Below are positions 8,499-15,467 of a stretch of 19,081 bases of DNA, one piece after another. How positions within the stretch are numbered: position 1 is the stretch's first letter; every line of letters begins with the position of its first letter. Origin of the DNA: Microcaldota archaeon. Its GTDB lineage: Archaea; Micrarchaeota; Micrarchaeia; Micrarchaeales; CABMGC01. Made by a program: the position numbers and the translations under genes. Where the stretch lies: assembly GCA_030040335.1 (NCBI GenBank), contig JASHTX010000078.1, positions 1 to 19,081 of the forward strand, in the 5' to 3' direction. The notes under the pieces were generated by a model. It saw only the letters and a program-made list of their open reading frames with translations, was not told the DNA's origin and made no database searches.

Positions 8499-8510
8499 TT
8501 ATTATAAAGT
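8499..8510. promoter_or_regulatory. Shared divergent promoter core (TTATAA)
   Basis: The 61-bp gap between ileS (minus) and the CDP-alcohol phosphatidyltransferase-like gene (plus) has one strong AT-rich box, TTATAA at 8502-8507. Its centre is about 30.5 bp from the TTG start of ileS (8474) and 31.5 bp from the ATG at 8536. It fits as a TATA box on both strands and predicts short leaders in both directions. A second weaker AT patch (GTATTATA, about 8515-8522) is too close to 8536 for the plus-strand start. Confidence 0.5.
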
Positions 8511-8535
8511 TTGTGTATTATATCTCGTAGATCTC

Positions 8536-9150
8536 ATGAGGAGCGCTGACATGGTATCGCTGCTGAGGCTGCCCCTGCTGGCATTCCTGGTCTATCTGGT
8601 ACTCATAAGGTTCAACCCCGTTGTGGTAGTCCTTGTGCTTTTCTTCCTTTTCATCTCAGACGCCTTCGATGGCTACTTTGCGACTCTTGGTAAGCATACA
8701 CTGCCTGATTTCCTCGGTTACTTCTGGAATGAGGCGATGGGGCGCAAGAAGACAAAGAAGTTCCCCAAGAAGATGCCCAAATATGCGGCCTACCTTGACA
8801 TCGCGATAGACAGAATAATCGACTACACGCTCTGGGGCCTCTTCACGCTTCTCGGATTGCTGCCTCTCATTGTCATTGTTGTTGTATTCATAAGGAACAC
8901 GATCTCCGACTTCCTGGTTGTGCGGAGCGGAAAGACATTTGCGAAGATGCACAGCGCGTTCGGCAGGATAGCCTCATCGCATATCATACGCGGTGCGAAC
9001 AGCGCACTGAAAGCCATAAACTTTGCGTTCCTTGCCCTTGTCTTTATCGCGGGCTGGCCCATAGCCATAGCCTACGTGCTCACGGCCATCACCGTGGCGC
9101 TCATACTGCTGAGGGGCGCTGCGGAGATATACGAGGCGCTGTTACACTAG
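8536..9150 (+). CDS. CDP-alcohol phosphatidyltransferase-like membrane protein
   Basis: A 204-residue integral membrane protein with about five to six hydrophobic helices. It keeps the acidic residues of the CDP-alcohol phosphatidyltransferase signature D-x2-DG-x2-AR-x(n)-G-x3-D-x3-D: D42, D45-G46 (ISDAFDGYFAT) and D88-x3-D92 (YLDIAIDRIIDY). The family transfers a phosphoalcohol from a CDP carrier to make phospholipid headgroups. Three departures are visible: the AR pair is AT (49-50), the second Gly is Ala, and about 33 residues rather than the usual 7-8 separate the half-motifs, with a basic run (GRKKTKKFPKKMPK). The substrate, such as archaetidylinositol phosphate or archaetidylglycerol phosphate, cannot be read. 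The open frame extends upstream to 8488, but the promoter position favours ATG 8536, giving MRSADMVSLLRLP. Confidence 0.75.
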   Translation: MRSADMVSLLRLPLLAFLVYLVLIRFNPVVVVLVLFFLFISDAFDGYFATLGKHTLPDFLGYFWNEAMGRKKTKKFPKKMPKYAAYLDIAIDRIIDYTLWGLFTLLGLLPLIVIVVVFIRNTISDFLVVRSGKTFAKMHSAFGRIASSHIIRGANSALKAINFAFLALVFIAGWPIAIAYVLTAITVALILLRGAAEIYEALLH

Positions 9151-9163
9151 CAAATCCCAATAG

Positions 9164-9180
9164 CATAATAAACCCTTTTT
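9164..9180 (+). promoter_or_regulatory. TATA-like box of the pilin gene followed by a T-run
   Basis: ATAATAAACC (9164-9173) is centred about 26 bp upstream of the pilin ATG at 9194, predicting a leaderless transcript. The directly following CCCTTTTTC could act as an oligo-T termination signal for the upstream gene ending at 9150. Confidence 0.45.
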
Positions 9181-9193
9181 CTTATCTTAATTC

Positions 9194-9670
9194 ATGAAAT
9201 TGCAGTCTGCCATGGAATTCCTAACCACATACGGTTGGGCTTTCCTCATAATCGGAGTGGTACTCCTGGCTCTTTACTCCATAGGCGCATTCAATCCAAA
9301 CGCATATTCTGCGCAGGAGTGCATACTCAACTCTGGCTTCAGCTGTCTCGACTTTTTCATTGCGCCGAACGGCCTGCTCACTCTCAACCTGCAGCAATCG
9401 ACTTCGTCTCCAATAAACATAACGACGCTGGACTGCGAGCAGTCCGGAGTCGTGGCGCATCCACAGAAACCCTACAACCCGCCCAGCGACCAGATATTCC
9501 TGCCGATAGGTGGAAACTATACCTTCTATGTTCAGTGCTATACGACTACGGGCGCGTACAGCGGCACTGTGTCGAGCACGTTCAGCGGCGAGCTCTTCAT
9601 AAACTACACCAACGACTTCACGCTCTTTCCTTCGCAGGCTTCGGGCAGGGTGTCTCTGAAAGTCACCTAG
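9194..9670 (+). CDS. Class III signal peptide pilin-like protein
   Basis: A 158-residue secreted or pilus-subunit-type protein. The N-terminus MKLQSAMEFLTTYGWAFLII is an archaeal class III (type IV prepilin-like) signal: a very short basic leader, Q4-S-A-M-E8-F, then a hydrophobic helix (about 9-31). A prepilin peptidase of the EppA/FlaK type is expected to cut before Q4, leaving the helix to pack in the filament core. The rest is a globular extracellular domain with a Cys pair (C43 and C50 in AQECILNSGFSCLDFF), further cysteines (DCEQSG, FYVQCYTT) likely in disulfides, and N-glycosylation sequons (NIT, NYT). Its closing strand SGTVSSTFSGELFINYT resembles other small archaeal pilin-like proteins. 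It precedes the secretion ATPase on the same strand and is the natural candidate subunit of that machine (inference). Confidence 0.8.
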   Translation: MKLQSAMEFLTTYGWAFLIIGVVLLALYSIGAFNPNAYSAQECILNSGFSCLDFFIAPNGLLTLNLQQSTSSPINITTLDCEQSGVVAHPQKPYNPPSDQIFLPIGGNYTFYVQCYTTTGAYSGTVSSTFSGELFINYTNDFTLFPSQASGRVSLKVT

Positions 9671-9697
9671 CCCTGCCGATGCTTCCGTCTCATAAAA

Positions 9698-9707
9698 CTT
9701 AATAAAT
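9698..9707 (+). promoter_or_regulatory. TATA-like box of the secretion ATPase operon
   Basis: CTTAATAAAT, centred about 34 bp upstream of ATG 9737, predicts transcription start near 9730. That lies downstream of the in-frame TTG at 9725 and supports the ATG as start. A TATATAAT-like run at 9718-9725 is too close to the start to serve the same codon. Confidence 0.4.
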
Positions 9708-9736
9708 CCTGTTTTTGTATATAATTGCGCGATCAG

Positions 9737-11059
9737 ATGATGGATGCAAACGCTTTTTACGAGTTTGAATCGAGGGTCTTCGACTCCCTCGAAAGCAAAC
9801 TCAGCGGTGTGGCCAATGAGAACGACAGGAACAGGATGGTCGAGAAGGCTGCGGAAGAGCTTTCCCAGACTGCCACTGATGTTGAGATAAAGAAGATTGT
9901 CGCAGACTCGAGAAGCTTCGGGATACTGGACAAGTACATGAGGGACATGAGAATAGAGGACATAATGGTTAACAACACCAGGGATCTCTTCGTCTACGTT
10001 GGTGGGATCGGCTACGAGAAGTCTGCCGAGAAGGTCGAGGATATGCGTGACCTTGATATGATGGTAAAAAAGCTCAAGATGTACGCGACTACCGCAATGT
10101 CCAACAAGGAGATCTTTGACGTGCACCTGCCCAACGGCTCGCGAGCCAACATTGTGAACTCGCCGCTGGGCGCCAACATAACGATAAGAAACTTCAGGCA
10201 GGCTGCACTGAGCATAATCGACCTGATAAACACAGGCGAGCTGAGCTACAACATGGCCGCGAGGTTCTGGCTCTACGTTGACGGGCTGAAGACCAGGCCC
10301 GCAAACCTGCTCATAGGCGGCATGCCCGCGAGCGGCAAGACCACGCTGCTCAACGCAATGTTCAGCTTCTTCAGGCCTGAGCAGAGGGTCGTGGTCATAG
10401 AGGAGACCTACGAGCTCAATACCGAGACGCAGGAGAATACGGTCAGGCTCGAGACGAGCCCCACGCTCCCGATGGAAGAGCTAGTAAAGAACTCATTGCG
10501 AATGAGGCCCGAGCTGATAATAATCGGGGAGGTGCGAGGCCCCGAAGCAAAGGACATGATGACAGCGATGAACATAGGCAAGATCTCCATGGGAACAATC
10601 CACGCCAGCACTGCAAGGGACGTGGTAACAAGACTGGAACACACGCCGATGAACGTGGACATGGACATACTGCCACTCATCGATGCGATAATAATAATCT
10701 CCCAGGTCAACGAGCAGGGTAAGGTGGTCAGGAGGATAACCCAGGTGTCGGAAATCTCCGGCATAGAGACCCAGGTGCTGCTCTCTGACCTCTTCAACTA
10801 CGATTACAAGACGCACAGGGGATCTGACATACTCCCCAGCGTCACCTATAGGGACACGCTAGCCAAGCTAACAGGGTACACGCCTACTGAGATCATGATG
10901 GAGGAACAGCGGAGGGCGAAGATACTGGAAAGGCTGAACAAGCTCGGAATCCGCAGCCTGACCGACATAAACGAGTTCGTCAAGGAGTATTACGATAACC
11001 CGAAGGCGGCGCTTACAAAGATAGACCTTCTCACGCTTGGCGTTCTGCCAAACATGTAG
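9737..11059 (+). CDS. Type IV pilus/secretion ATPase, VirB11/CpaF-FlaI type
   Basis: A 440-residue cytosolic motor ATPase of the type II/IV secretion superfamily that drives archaeal pilus assembly, archaellum assembly or secretion. An N-terminal domain (1-150) contains MRIEDIMVNN, RDLFVYVGG and DVHLPNGSRANIV, the usual substrate and ring-contact region. The Walker A motif is GGMPASGKTTLLNA (from 194, Lys 201), an acidic box follows in VVVIEETYELN, Walker B is LIIIGEVRGPEA (260-271, Glu 265) and the His box is MGTIHASTARDVVTRL (His 289). The frame also opens at TTG 9725, four codons earlier; ATG 9737 is preferred from the promoter position, and ATG 9740 is equally near. It starts 66 nt after the pilin gene and lies 64 nt before the J-domain/pilin fusion. 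No GspF/TadC-like platform protein is adjacent. Confidence 0.92.
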   Translation: MMDANAFYEFESRVFDSLESKLSGVANENDRNRMVEKAAEELSQTATDVEIKKIVADSRSFGILDKYMRDMRIEDIMVNNTRDLFVYVGGIGYEKSAEKVEDMRDLDMMVKKLKMYATTAMSNKEIFDVHLPNGSRANIVNSPLGANITIRNFRQAALSIIDLINTGELSYNMAARFWLYVDGLKTRPANLLIGGMPASGKTTLLNAMFSFFRPEQRVVVIEETYELNTETQENTVRLETSPTLPMEELVKNSLRMRPELIIIGEVRGPEAKDMMTAMNIGKISMGTIHASTARDVVTRLEHTPMNVDMDILPLIDAIIIISQVNEQGKVVRRITQVSEISGIETQVLLSDLFNYDYKTHRGSDILPSVTYRDTLAKLTGYTPTEIMMEEQRRAKILERLNKLGIRSLTDINEFVKEYYDNPKAALTKIDLLTLGVLPNM

Positions 11060-11110
11060 CTTCATGGTGGCAGAAGTGATCTGGATGCATTTGCCCTCCG
11101 ATGCGCGCTT

Positions 11111-11123
11111 GAGAGGCTAAAAG
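11111..11123 (+). promoter_or_regulatory. Putative ribosome-binding site of the J-domain/pilin fusion gene
   Basis: GAGAGG at 11111-11116 lies 7 nt before the GTG start at 11124, and AAAAGGTGG overlaps the start. No clear TATA box is seen in the 64-bp gap after the ATPase gene, so translation from an ATPase-led polycistronic transcript is likely. Confidence 0.35.
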
Positions 11124-14100
11124 GTGGCAAAAAGCTATTACGATGTCCTGGGCGTCAAAAGAGACGCAAGCGCAGACGAACTGAAGCGCGTCTACAGGGA
11201 GCTGGCTCTGAGATACCACCCAGACAGGAACAAAGACCCATCTGCTGCGGAGAAGTTCAAGCAGATTAACGAAGCCTACGCTGTTCTGGGCGACCCTCAG
11301 AAGAGGGCACAGTACGACATGCTCGGGCATGCGCAGTTTAGCCAGAGGTATGACCCCAACGACATAATGCGCGGCTTTGATTCTGATGACATTCTGAAGA
11401 ACATGGGCATACGCGTGCGGAGCAGCAGGCAGACTTCGCTGGAATACCTCTTCACCTACATGGCTGCCATCATCACCGCCTTGGCTCTGCTTCTCGCCTT
11501 CCATATCATCGTACTGCCCAGCGGCACCTCGCAGGCGAACTGCGCCTTCTCTGCAGGGATATACTGCCAGAGCCTGGTCCTGACCTCGAACTCAGTCTCC
11601 AGCAGCACCGGCATGCTCCTGAAGAACACGCAGCTTTACCCCCTTCTCAACCCGAAGATAATGGTCAATGTGAGCAACCAGACAGTTTCTGGTCTCTGCT
11701 CCCCCAGCGTAGTGCAGCCTGGGGGAAGCATAATCTGCAACGCCACATTCCAAAAGAAATCCTTTGCGCTCAGCACCCTTGTCTCTGGAACCGTGGCTCT
11801 CAGCGCAGTACCCTGCCAGAGCCTTAACACATCGAGCTGCAAGAATGGTAAAAGCCAGGTGCTCAGCGGCAGCTTCAGCACCTATGTCACATCGCCTTCT
11901 TCTTCCACAGTTCCGGCCACGATCTCCCTGTCAGCCACAAACACGACCGACGCCGCAGATGGCGTGGGCGATGCGGTCATCGCAAAGGTCTACCTGCTAA
12001 ACGTTCCTCTGCCGCAGGCATTGGTGGTTTTCACAGAGTCGAACACCTTCGCAACGATCTCACCAAGGGACGTGCTGACTGGTGACAACGGGAGTGCCGT
12101 GACCCACATCTCGAGCCTGCGCACAGGAATTACGACAATAACTGCGACGTTCCAGAACGCATCTGCAACACTGAATGTGACCTTTACGCCGCCAGTCTCT
12201 GCGGACTTCGAACTGAGTTCCAATGCAAGCGGCATGTGCACTGCCTCGAATTTCGAACAGCCTGTGGTGACAATCGGTTCGGAAACATACACGTGTTCGC
12301 AGTTTCCACTCACCCTTTCGTATCCGAGCGGCGTATCCTATAACTACTCCTTGGCCCCGACGGTTCCCGAAGTTCCGGCCGGGTCTGAAGTCTTATACAC
12401 ATACATATCGGCCAAGGGATGCGGATTTAAGAACCAGACCGGGGTCTTCGTTGTGCCCGAGTCCAACTGCACCGTTACACTTGACTATGGCGGGCATTAC
12501 TACCTTACAGAAACAACGAACCCGCCGGATGGCGGCAGTGTGACATCTGGCAACAACTGGGAGGATGCCGGCAGCGAAGTCACGATAGGCGAAACGGCCA
12601 ACCCGGGCTGGGAATTCGTCGGCTGGGACGGATCAGGCACCGGGAGCTATTCGGGCGACGCAACCAACGCCTCTGTGTACATGAACGGCCCCGTAACCGA
12701 GCAGGCGAACTTTCTTTCCACCGCAACTTCTGCGACAACTACGGTGAACCCGATGACCTGCGATGACATGCCTGCAAGTGTCGGTTGCACATCCGGTCCG
12801 GACTGCACCGATGCCGGAGGTGCAGCGTGCGTCACTGGCGACGGATGCGCGCTATACACCTGCTGCTGCCTGCTGAGCACAACAAGCACTACAATTTCAC
12901 CAACCTCTACCACCTCTTCCACCGCCACCTCCACTTCAACCTCCACTTCCACAAGTACAATAAATTGCCAGGAGACTCCTAACTTGTGTGTAGCTGGTAC
13001 GTCTTCCACACTCACCACATCCACCAGCACATCAACATCAACGTCAACTTCCACTAGCACTACGACAATCGCTACGGCATCCTGCTCCGATTCGACAGGC
13101 ACATGGACGTGCTCGGGTGCGTCACCTTCGTGCGGCAGCACATGTGGTTCATGCACGAGCGGTACTGCAGCCAGTTCTAGCTGCAGCGGCTCGTGCTCAA
13201 TTTCTTCTGTCACAAACCCTTACGACTACGGCTCATGGTCGTGCTCGGGCTCGAGCCCGCAGTGCAGCACAACTACCTGCGGCTCGTGCACGAGCGGCAC
13301 GCCTTCGGGAGCGAGCTGCAGCGCAGGTTGCTCTGTCTCCTCTGAATCAAATCCCAACGATTACGGGACTTGGGCGTGCACAGGAGCCAGTTCCGGAGCA
13401 TCATCAACCTGCGGAACGAACTGCGGCACCTGCAACAATGGCGGCACGTCTGCAGGCGTAACCTGTACACAGTCATGTTCCATATCCCAGAGTTCAAACT
13501 ACGGTAGCTGGTATTGCACAGGGTCAAGCCCTACGTGCGATTCTGAAACCTGCGGCGTTTGCGACGCAGGTACCTCATCAGGTGCTGCCTGTACTGTCGC
13601 CTGCGATGTTTCTCAAACCTCCAGCCCGAACGATTACGGCAGCTGGACCTGCACCGGAGCGGACTCAGGCGAGTCGACTACCTGCGGCAGTTGCGGAGTG
13701 TGCAACAGCGGCAGCACACAAGGCGCGGACTGCCAGGTGACTGTATCCTGCTCTGGTGGCGGAGGCACATGGAGTTGCAGCGGAACCAATGCTGCTGCGT
13801 GCGGTAGCACCTGCGGCTCCTGCGAGAGCGGCTCTGCATCAAGTGTCAGTTGTCCTACTACTGTGTTGTGTATATACGGCGGTGCCGGCAGCGGCAGTAC
13901 AAGCACCTGGACCTGCACCGGCATAAACCCCGAGTGCTACGATGATGTCTGCGGCGCCTGCACTTATGGAACGTCATCCAACCCTTCGAGTTGTACAACG
14001 GGTGCCTGCACATATGTAGGAGGCGATGAAGGCGGCAGCAGCTGGACCTGCAGCGGAGCAGCGGGATCAAGCCCTCAGTGCAACGACAATGCCTGTAATG

Positions 14101-14294
14101 ACTGCAATTCGGGCAGTTCGTCAGGCGGCGCCACCTGCTATGCCGTATGTGGTCAATGCTACCAGATGTCCCAACTCCAGTTCCAACATGATGGTTATAC
14201 CTGTCCTTCGTCCTGCCCCAAAAACAATTTCTGCATTAGTCAGGATGGCAGCGGCTCCGCTACTGAGTGTACGGCTGTAAGCTCAGGAGGCTGA
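11124..14294 (+). CDS. J-domain / class III prepilin / Cys-rich adhesin fusion protein
   Basis: A 1056-residue mosaic in one frame. Residues 4-66 are a DnaJ J domain (YYDVLGVKRDASADELKR, HPD at 32-34, QINEAYAVLGDPQKRAQYD), which stimulates DnaK. A short linker (67-101) follows. Residues 102-131, R-QTSLEYLFTY plus a hydrophobic helix, are a class III prepilin signal, predicted cut before Q103. Residues 132-250 resemble the upstream pilin (ANCAFSAGIYCQSLVL against AQECILNSGFSCLDFF). Residues 264-356 look like a Big-1 Ig-like domain, 458-530 like an InlB-type repeat (GWEFVGWDGSGTGSYSG), and 586-652 form a Ser/Thr stalk. Eight Cys-rich repeats of about 45 residues (W661 to W974) end in a Cys-rich tail. 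No C-terminal membrane anchor is seen. GTG 11124 is the start, giving the usual MAKSYYDVLG. It is probably a filament-anchored adhesin; the co-chaperone role is inferred. Confidence 0.85.
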   Translation: MAKSYYDVLGVKRDASADELKRVYRELALRYHPDRNKDPSAAEKFKQINEAYAVLGDPQKRAQYDMLGHAQFSQRYDPNDIMRGFDSDDILKNMGIRVRSSRQTSLEYLFTYMAAIITALALLLAFHIIVLPSGTSQANCAFSAGIYCQSLVLTSNSVSSSTGMLLKNTQLYPLLNPKIMVNVSNQTVSGLCSPSVVQPGGSIICNATFQKKSFALSTLVSGTVALSAVPCQSLNTSSCKNGKSQVLSGSFSTYVTSPSSSTVPATISLSATNTTDAADGVGDAVIAKVYLLNVPLPQALVVFTESNTFATISPRDVLTGDNGSAVTHISSLRTGITTITATFQNASATLNVTFTPPVSADFELSSNASGMCTASNFEQPVVTIGSETYTCSQFPLTLSYPSGVSYNYSLAPTVPEVPAGSEVLYTYISAKGCGFKNQTGVFVVPESNCTVTLDYGGHYYLTETTNPPDGGSVTSGNNWEDAGSEVTIGETANPGWEFVGWDGSGTGSYSGDATNASVYMNGPVTEQANFLSTATSATTTVNPMTCDDMPASVGCTSGPDCTDAGGAACVTGDGCALYTCCCLLSTTSTTISPTSTTSSTATSTSTSTSTSTINCQETPNLCVAGTSSTLTTSTSTSTSTSTSTSTTTIATASCSDSTGTWTCSGASPSCGSTCGSCTSGTAASSSCSGSCSISSVTNPYDYGSWSCSGSSPQCSTTTCGSCTSGTPSGASCSAGCSVSSESNPNDYGTWACTGASSGASSTCGTNCGTCNNGGTSAGVTCTQSCSISQSSNYGSWYCTGSSPTCDSETCGVCDAGTSSGAACTVACDVSQTSSPNDYGSWTCTGADSGESTTCGSCGVCNSGSTQGADCQVTVSCSGGGGTWSCSGTNAAACGSTCGSCESGSASSVSCPTTVLCIYGGAGSGSTSTWTCTGINPECYDDVCGACTYGTSSNPSSCTTGACTYVGGDEGGSSWTCSGAAGSSPQCNDNACNDCNSGSSSGGATCYAVCGQCYQMSQLQFQHDGYTCPSSCPKNNFCISQDGSGSATECTAVSSGG
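11403..11516 (+). other. Internal class III prepilin signal inside the fusion protein
   Basis: Codons 94-131 read MGIRVRSSR, then QTSLEYLFTY, then a hydrophobic helix ending about HIIVLPSG. Basic residues before Q, an E at +5 and the following helix match the archaeal class III signal. The ATG at 11403 would give a 9-residue leader of normal length if translation began there. Otherwise cleavage at R102/Q103 would release the J domain into the cytosol. Confidence 0.7.
12879..13079 (+). repeat. Ser/Thr low-complexity stalk coding repeat
   Basis: Degenerate ACN/TCN codon runs encode two Ser/Thr-only tracts (residues about 585-612 and 627-650), separated by a Cys-containing spacer (NCQETPNLCVAG). 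Codon choice varies within the tracts, so this is not a simple microsatellite. Such tracts in surface proteins are often extended, O-glycosylated stalks (family knowledge; glycosylation here is inferred). Confidence 0.85.
13086..14140 (+). repeat. Eight tandem Cys-rich repeats of about 45 residues
   Basis: Repeats align on a conserved Trp at residues 661, 705, 750, 796, 841, 883, 929 and 974, with spacings of 44, 45, 46, 45, 42, 46 and 45. A typical unit is G-[ST]-W-x-C-[ST]-G-x(n)-C-x(2-4)-C-G-x-C-x2-G-[ST]-x(5-7)-C-x3-C, with NP-x-DYG before the next Trp in several copies. About six cysteines per unit suggest stacked disulfide-bonded modules. Units diverge in DNA and protein sequence, so the duplications are not recent. 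Confidence 0.85.
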
Positions 14295-14338
14295 CCAATT
14301 CCTCGAAGTTCAGGTTCGTACCGAAAGTCGATAGGATC

Positions 14339-14358
14339 AGAGTGGACACACCTACTCT
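14339..14358. other. Small hairpin in a convergent intergenic gap
   Basis: AGAGTGG, a 5-nt ACACA loop, then CCTACTCT can form a 7-bp stem with one bulged T. It sits in the 68-bp gap between the fusion gene stop (14294) and the top6A stop (14363), where transcription converges. No T-run follows, so a terminator role is only possible. Confidence 0.25.
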
Positions 14359-14362
14359 CAGC

Positions 14363-15463
14363 TCACGGCAGGTAGTCGCTGTTCTTTATCTTGTCCCTTA
14401 TGTAGTCGTCGACGAAGGTCAGCTTCGGCCCCTGCAGCGCGTCCTGCTCCAGCTTGATCTTGCTCTTTATCATCCGCTCCAGCTCCGTGACCCACTCCTT
14501 GTGCTTCTTTATCCACTCGTACTGCAGCATCTCCTGCGCCCTCTTCAGGTCCACGTCGCTCGCCTTTATGGTCAGTTTATTCAGGAAATCGTACTTGTCA
14601 AGGTCTGCCATTGTGACCCCGAGGAACTTTGCCTCGGGCGTTGCGACGTCCTCGCCGATGTAGGCGAGGTTTATGCTGCCCGTCTTTATCGTCCAGTAGA
14701 TGTACCATCCCCATGCGTCAGAGTCGGTAAAAACGTAGACAGGCAGGCCCTGATCAGCAAGCTTTCTTATCAGCCTTCTGGTGCCCCGTGCTGCCTGGCC
14801 CTGCGGAGTTATGAGTATGCAGTTCTCCTTCTTCCAGAACTTGTCCTCGTTCAGCCTCTGCCATAGCGCGTCCTTCTCGACAACTATCACGTACTTCGCC
14901 TTCACGTCCACGAACCTGATGTCGTTGTCCACGTCGCTCGGTATCGCCCAGCCGCTCCTTCCCATCTTGCTAGCGTCTATCACCTGCCTCTCGTCGCCAA
15001 ATGTGTCCTCGACCTTCAGGTTGCCAGCGAGAACTCCCTTCCTGTTCGCGTTGAGGTTCAGCTCCTCCCTCTTGACGTCGATCGCCACCTCAATGTCCTC
15101 TATTAGCGGGTTTGATTCCGCCTGCTCGCTGAATATGCTCTCGTCAACGTCCTCGCCCAGCGAGAACTTGAGCTGGTAGAAGAGGCCTCTTATTGTGGTG
15201 TGCAGGTTCTCCTCAAGAAACTTGTGGCACTTCGCCGCTATCGCCACGGTCTGCATGAACTTCCTCGACTGCGCCACGTTGATGAAGTTCCTCTCTTCCT
15301 TTGCCGTGCCCAGCCTGAGGTATCCATTTTTCTTATCGAAGACGATGTTGCTCCTTGTCCTTGCGAGCGTCACGAACTTCGGGTTCTTGCCGGTCTTTAT
15401 CTCGATGACTATCCCGTTCCCCAAATCCTCTATCTTCTTGAGCGCTGCTTTTCCATCGGCCAT
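14363..15463 (-). CDS. top6A: DNA topoisomerase VI subunit A
   Basis: Topo VI A is the DNA-cleaving subunit of the archaeal type IIB topoisomerase and the homologue of Spo11. The 366-residue protein has the winged-helix (CAP-like) domain with TTIRGLFYQLK, where Y96 fits the catalytic tyrosine of the R-x2-[FY]-Y motif. The Toprim domain has E196 (YVIVVEKDALWQRL) and the metal-binding D247-x-D249 (VYVFTDSDAWGWYIY). Length matches the family (about 360-390). It starts 4 nt after the lonB stop, so the two form an operon; a GTGA motif that includes the lonB TGA may be the ribosome-binding site. The ATPase subunit Top6B, commonly adjacent to top6A, is not in this window and must be supplied from elsewhere. 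Confidence 0.95.
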   Translation of the reverse strand: MADGKAALKKIEDLGNGIVIEIKTGKNPKFVTLARTRSNIVFDKKNGYLRLGTAKEERNFINVAQSRKFMQTVAIAAKCHKFLEENLHTTIRGLFYQLKFSLGEDVDESIFSEQAESNPLIEDIEVAIDVKREELNLNANRKGVLAGNLKVEDTFGDERQVIDASKMGRSGWAIPSDVDNDIRFVDVKAKYVIVVEKDALWQRLNEDKFWKKENCILITPQGQAARGTRRLIRKLADQGLPVYVFTDSDAWGWYIYWTIKTGSINLAYIGEDVATPEAKFLGVTMADLDKYDFLNKLTIKASDVDLKRAQEMLQYEWIKKHKEWVTELERMIKSKIKLEQDALQGPKLTFVDDYIRDKIKNSDYLP

Positions 15464-15467
15464 CTGC

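Noticed and set aside
9221..10126. 301-codon minus-strand frame opposite the pilin and ATPase genes
   Set aside because: It spans two well-supported genes and their promoter gap and shows no domain motif.
12879..13079. CRISPR array or simple microsatellite
   Set aside because: The repeats are irregular codon-level Ser/Thr runs, without constant-length repeats and unique spacers.
12647..13213. 188-codon Val/Glu-rich minus-strand frame
   Set aside because: It is the reverse complement of the Ser/Thr repeat; its VEVEVDVDV runs come directly from the ACN/TCN codons.
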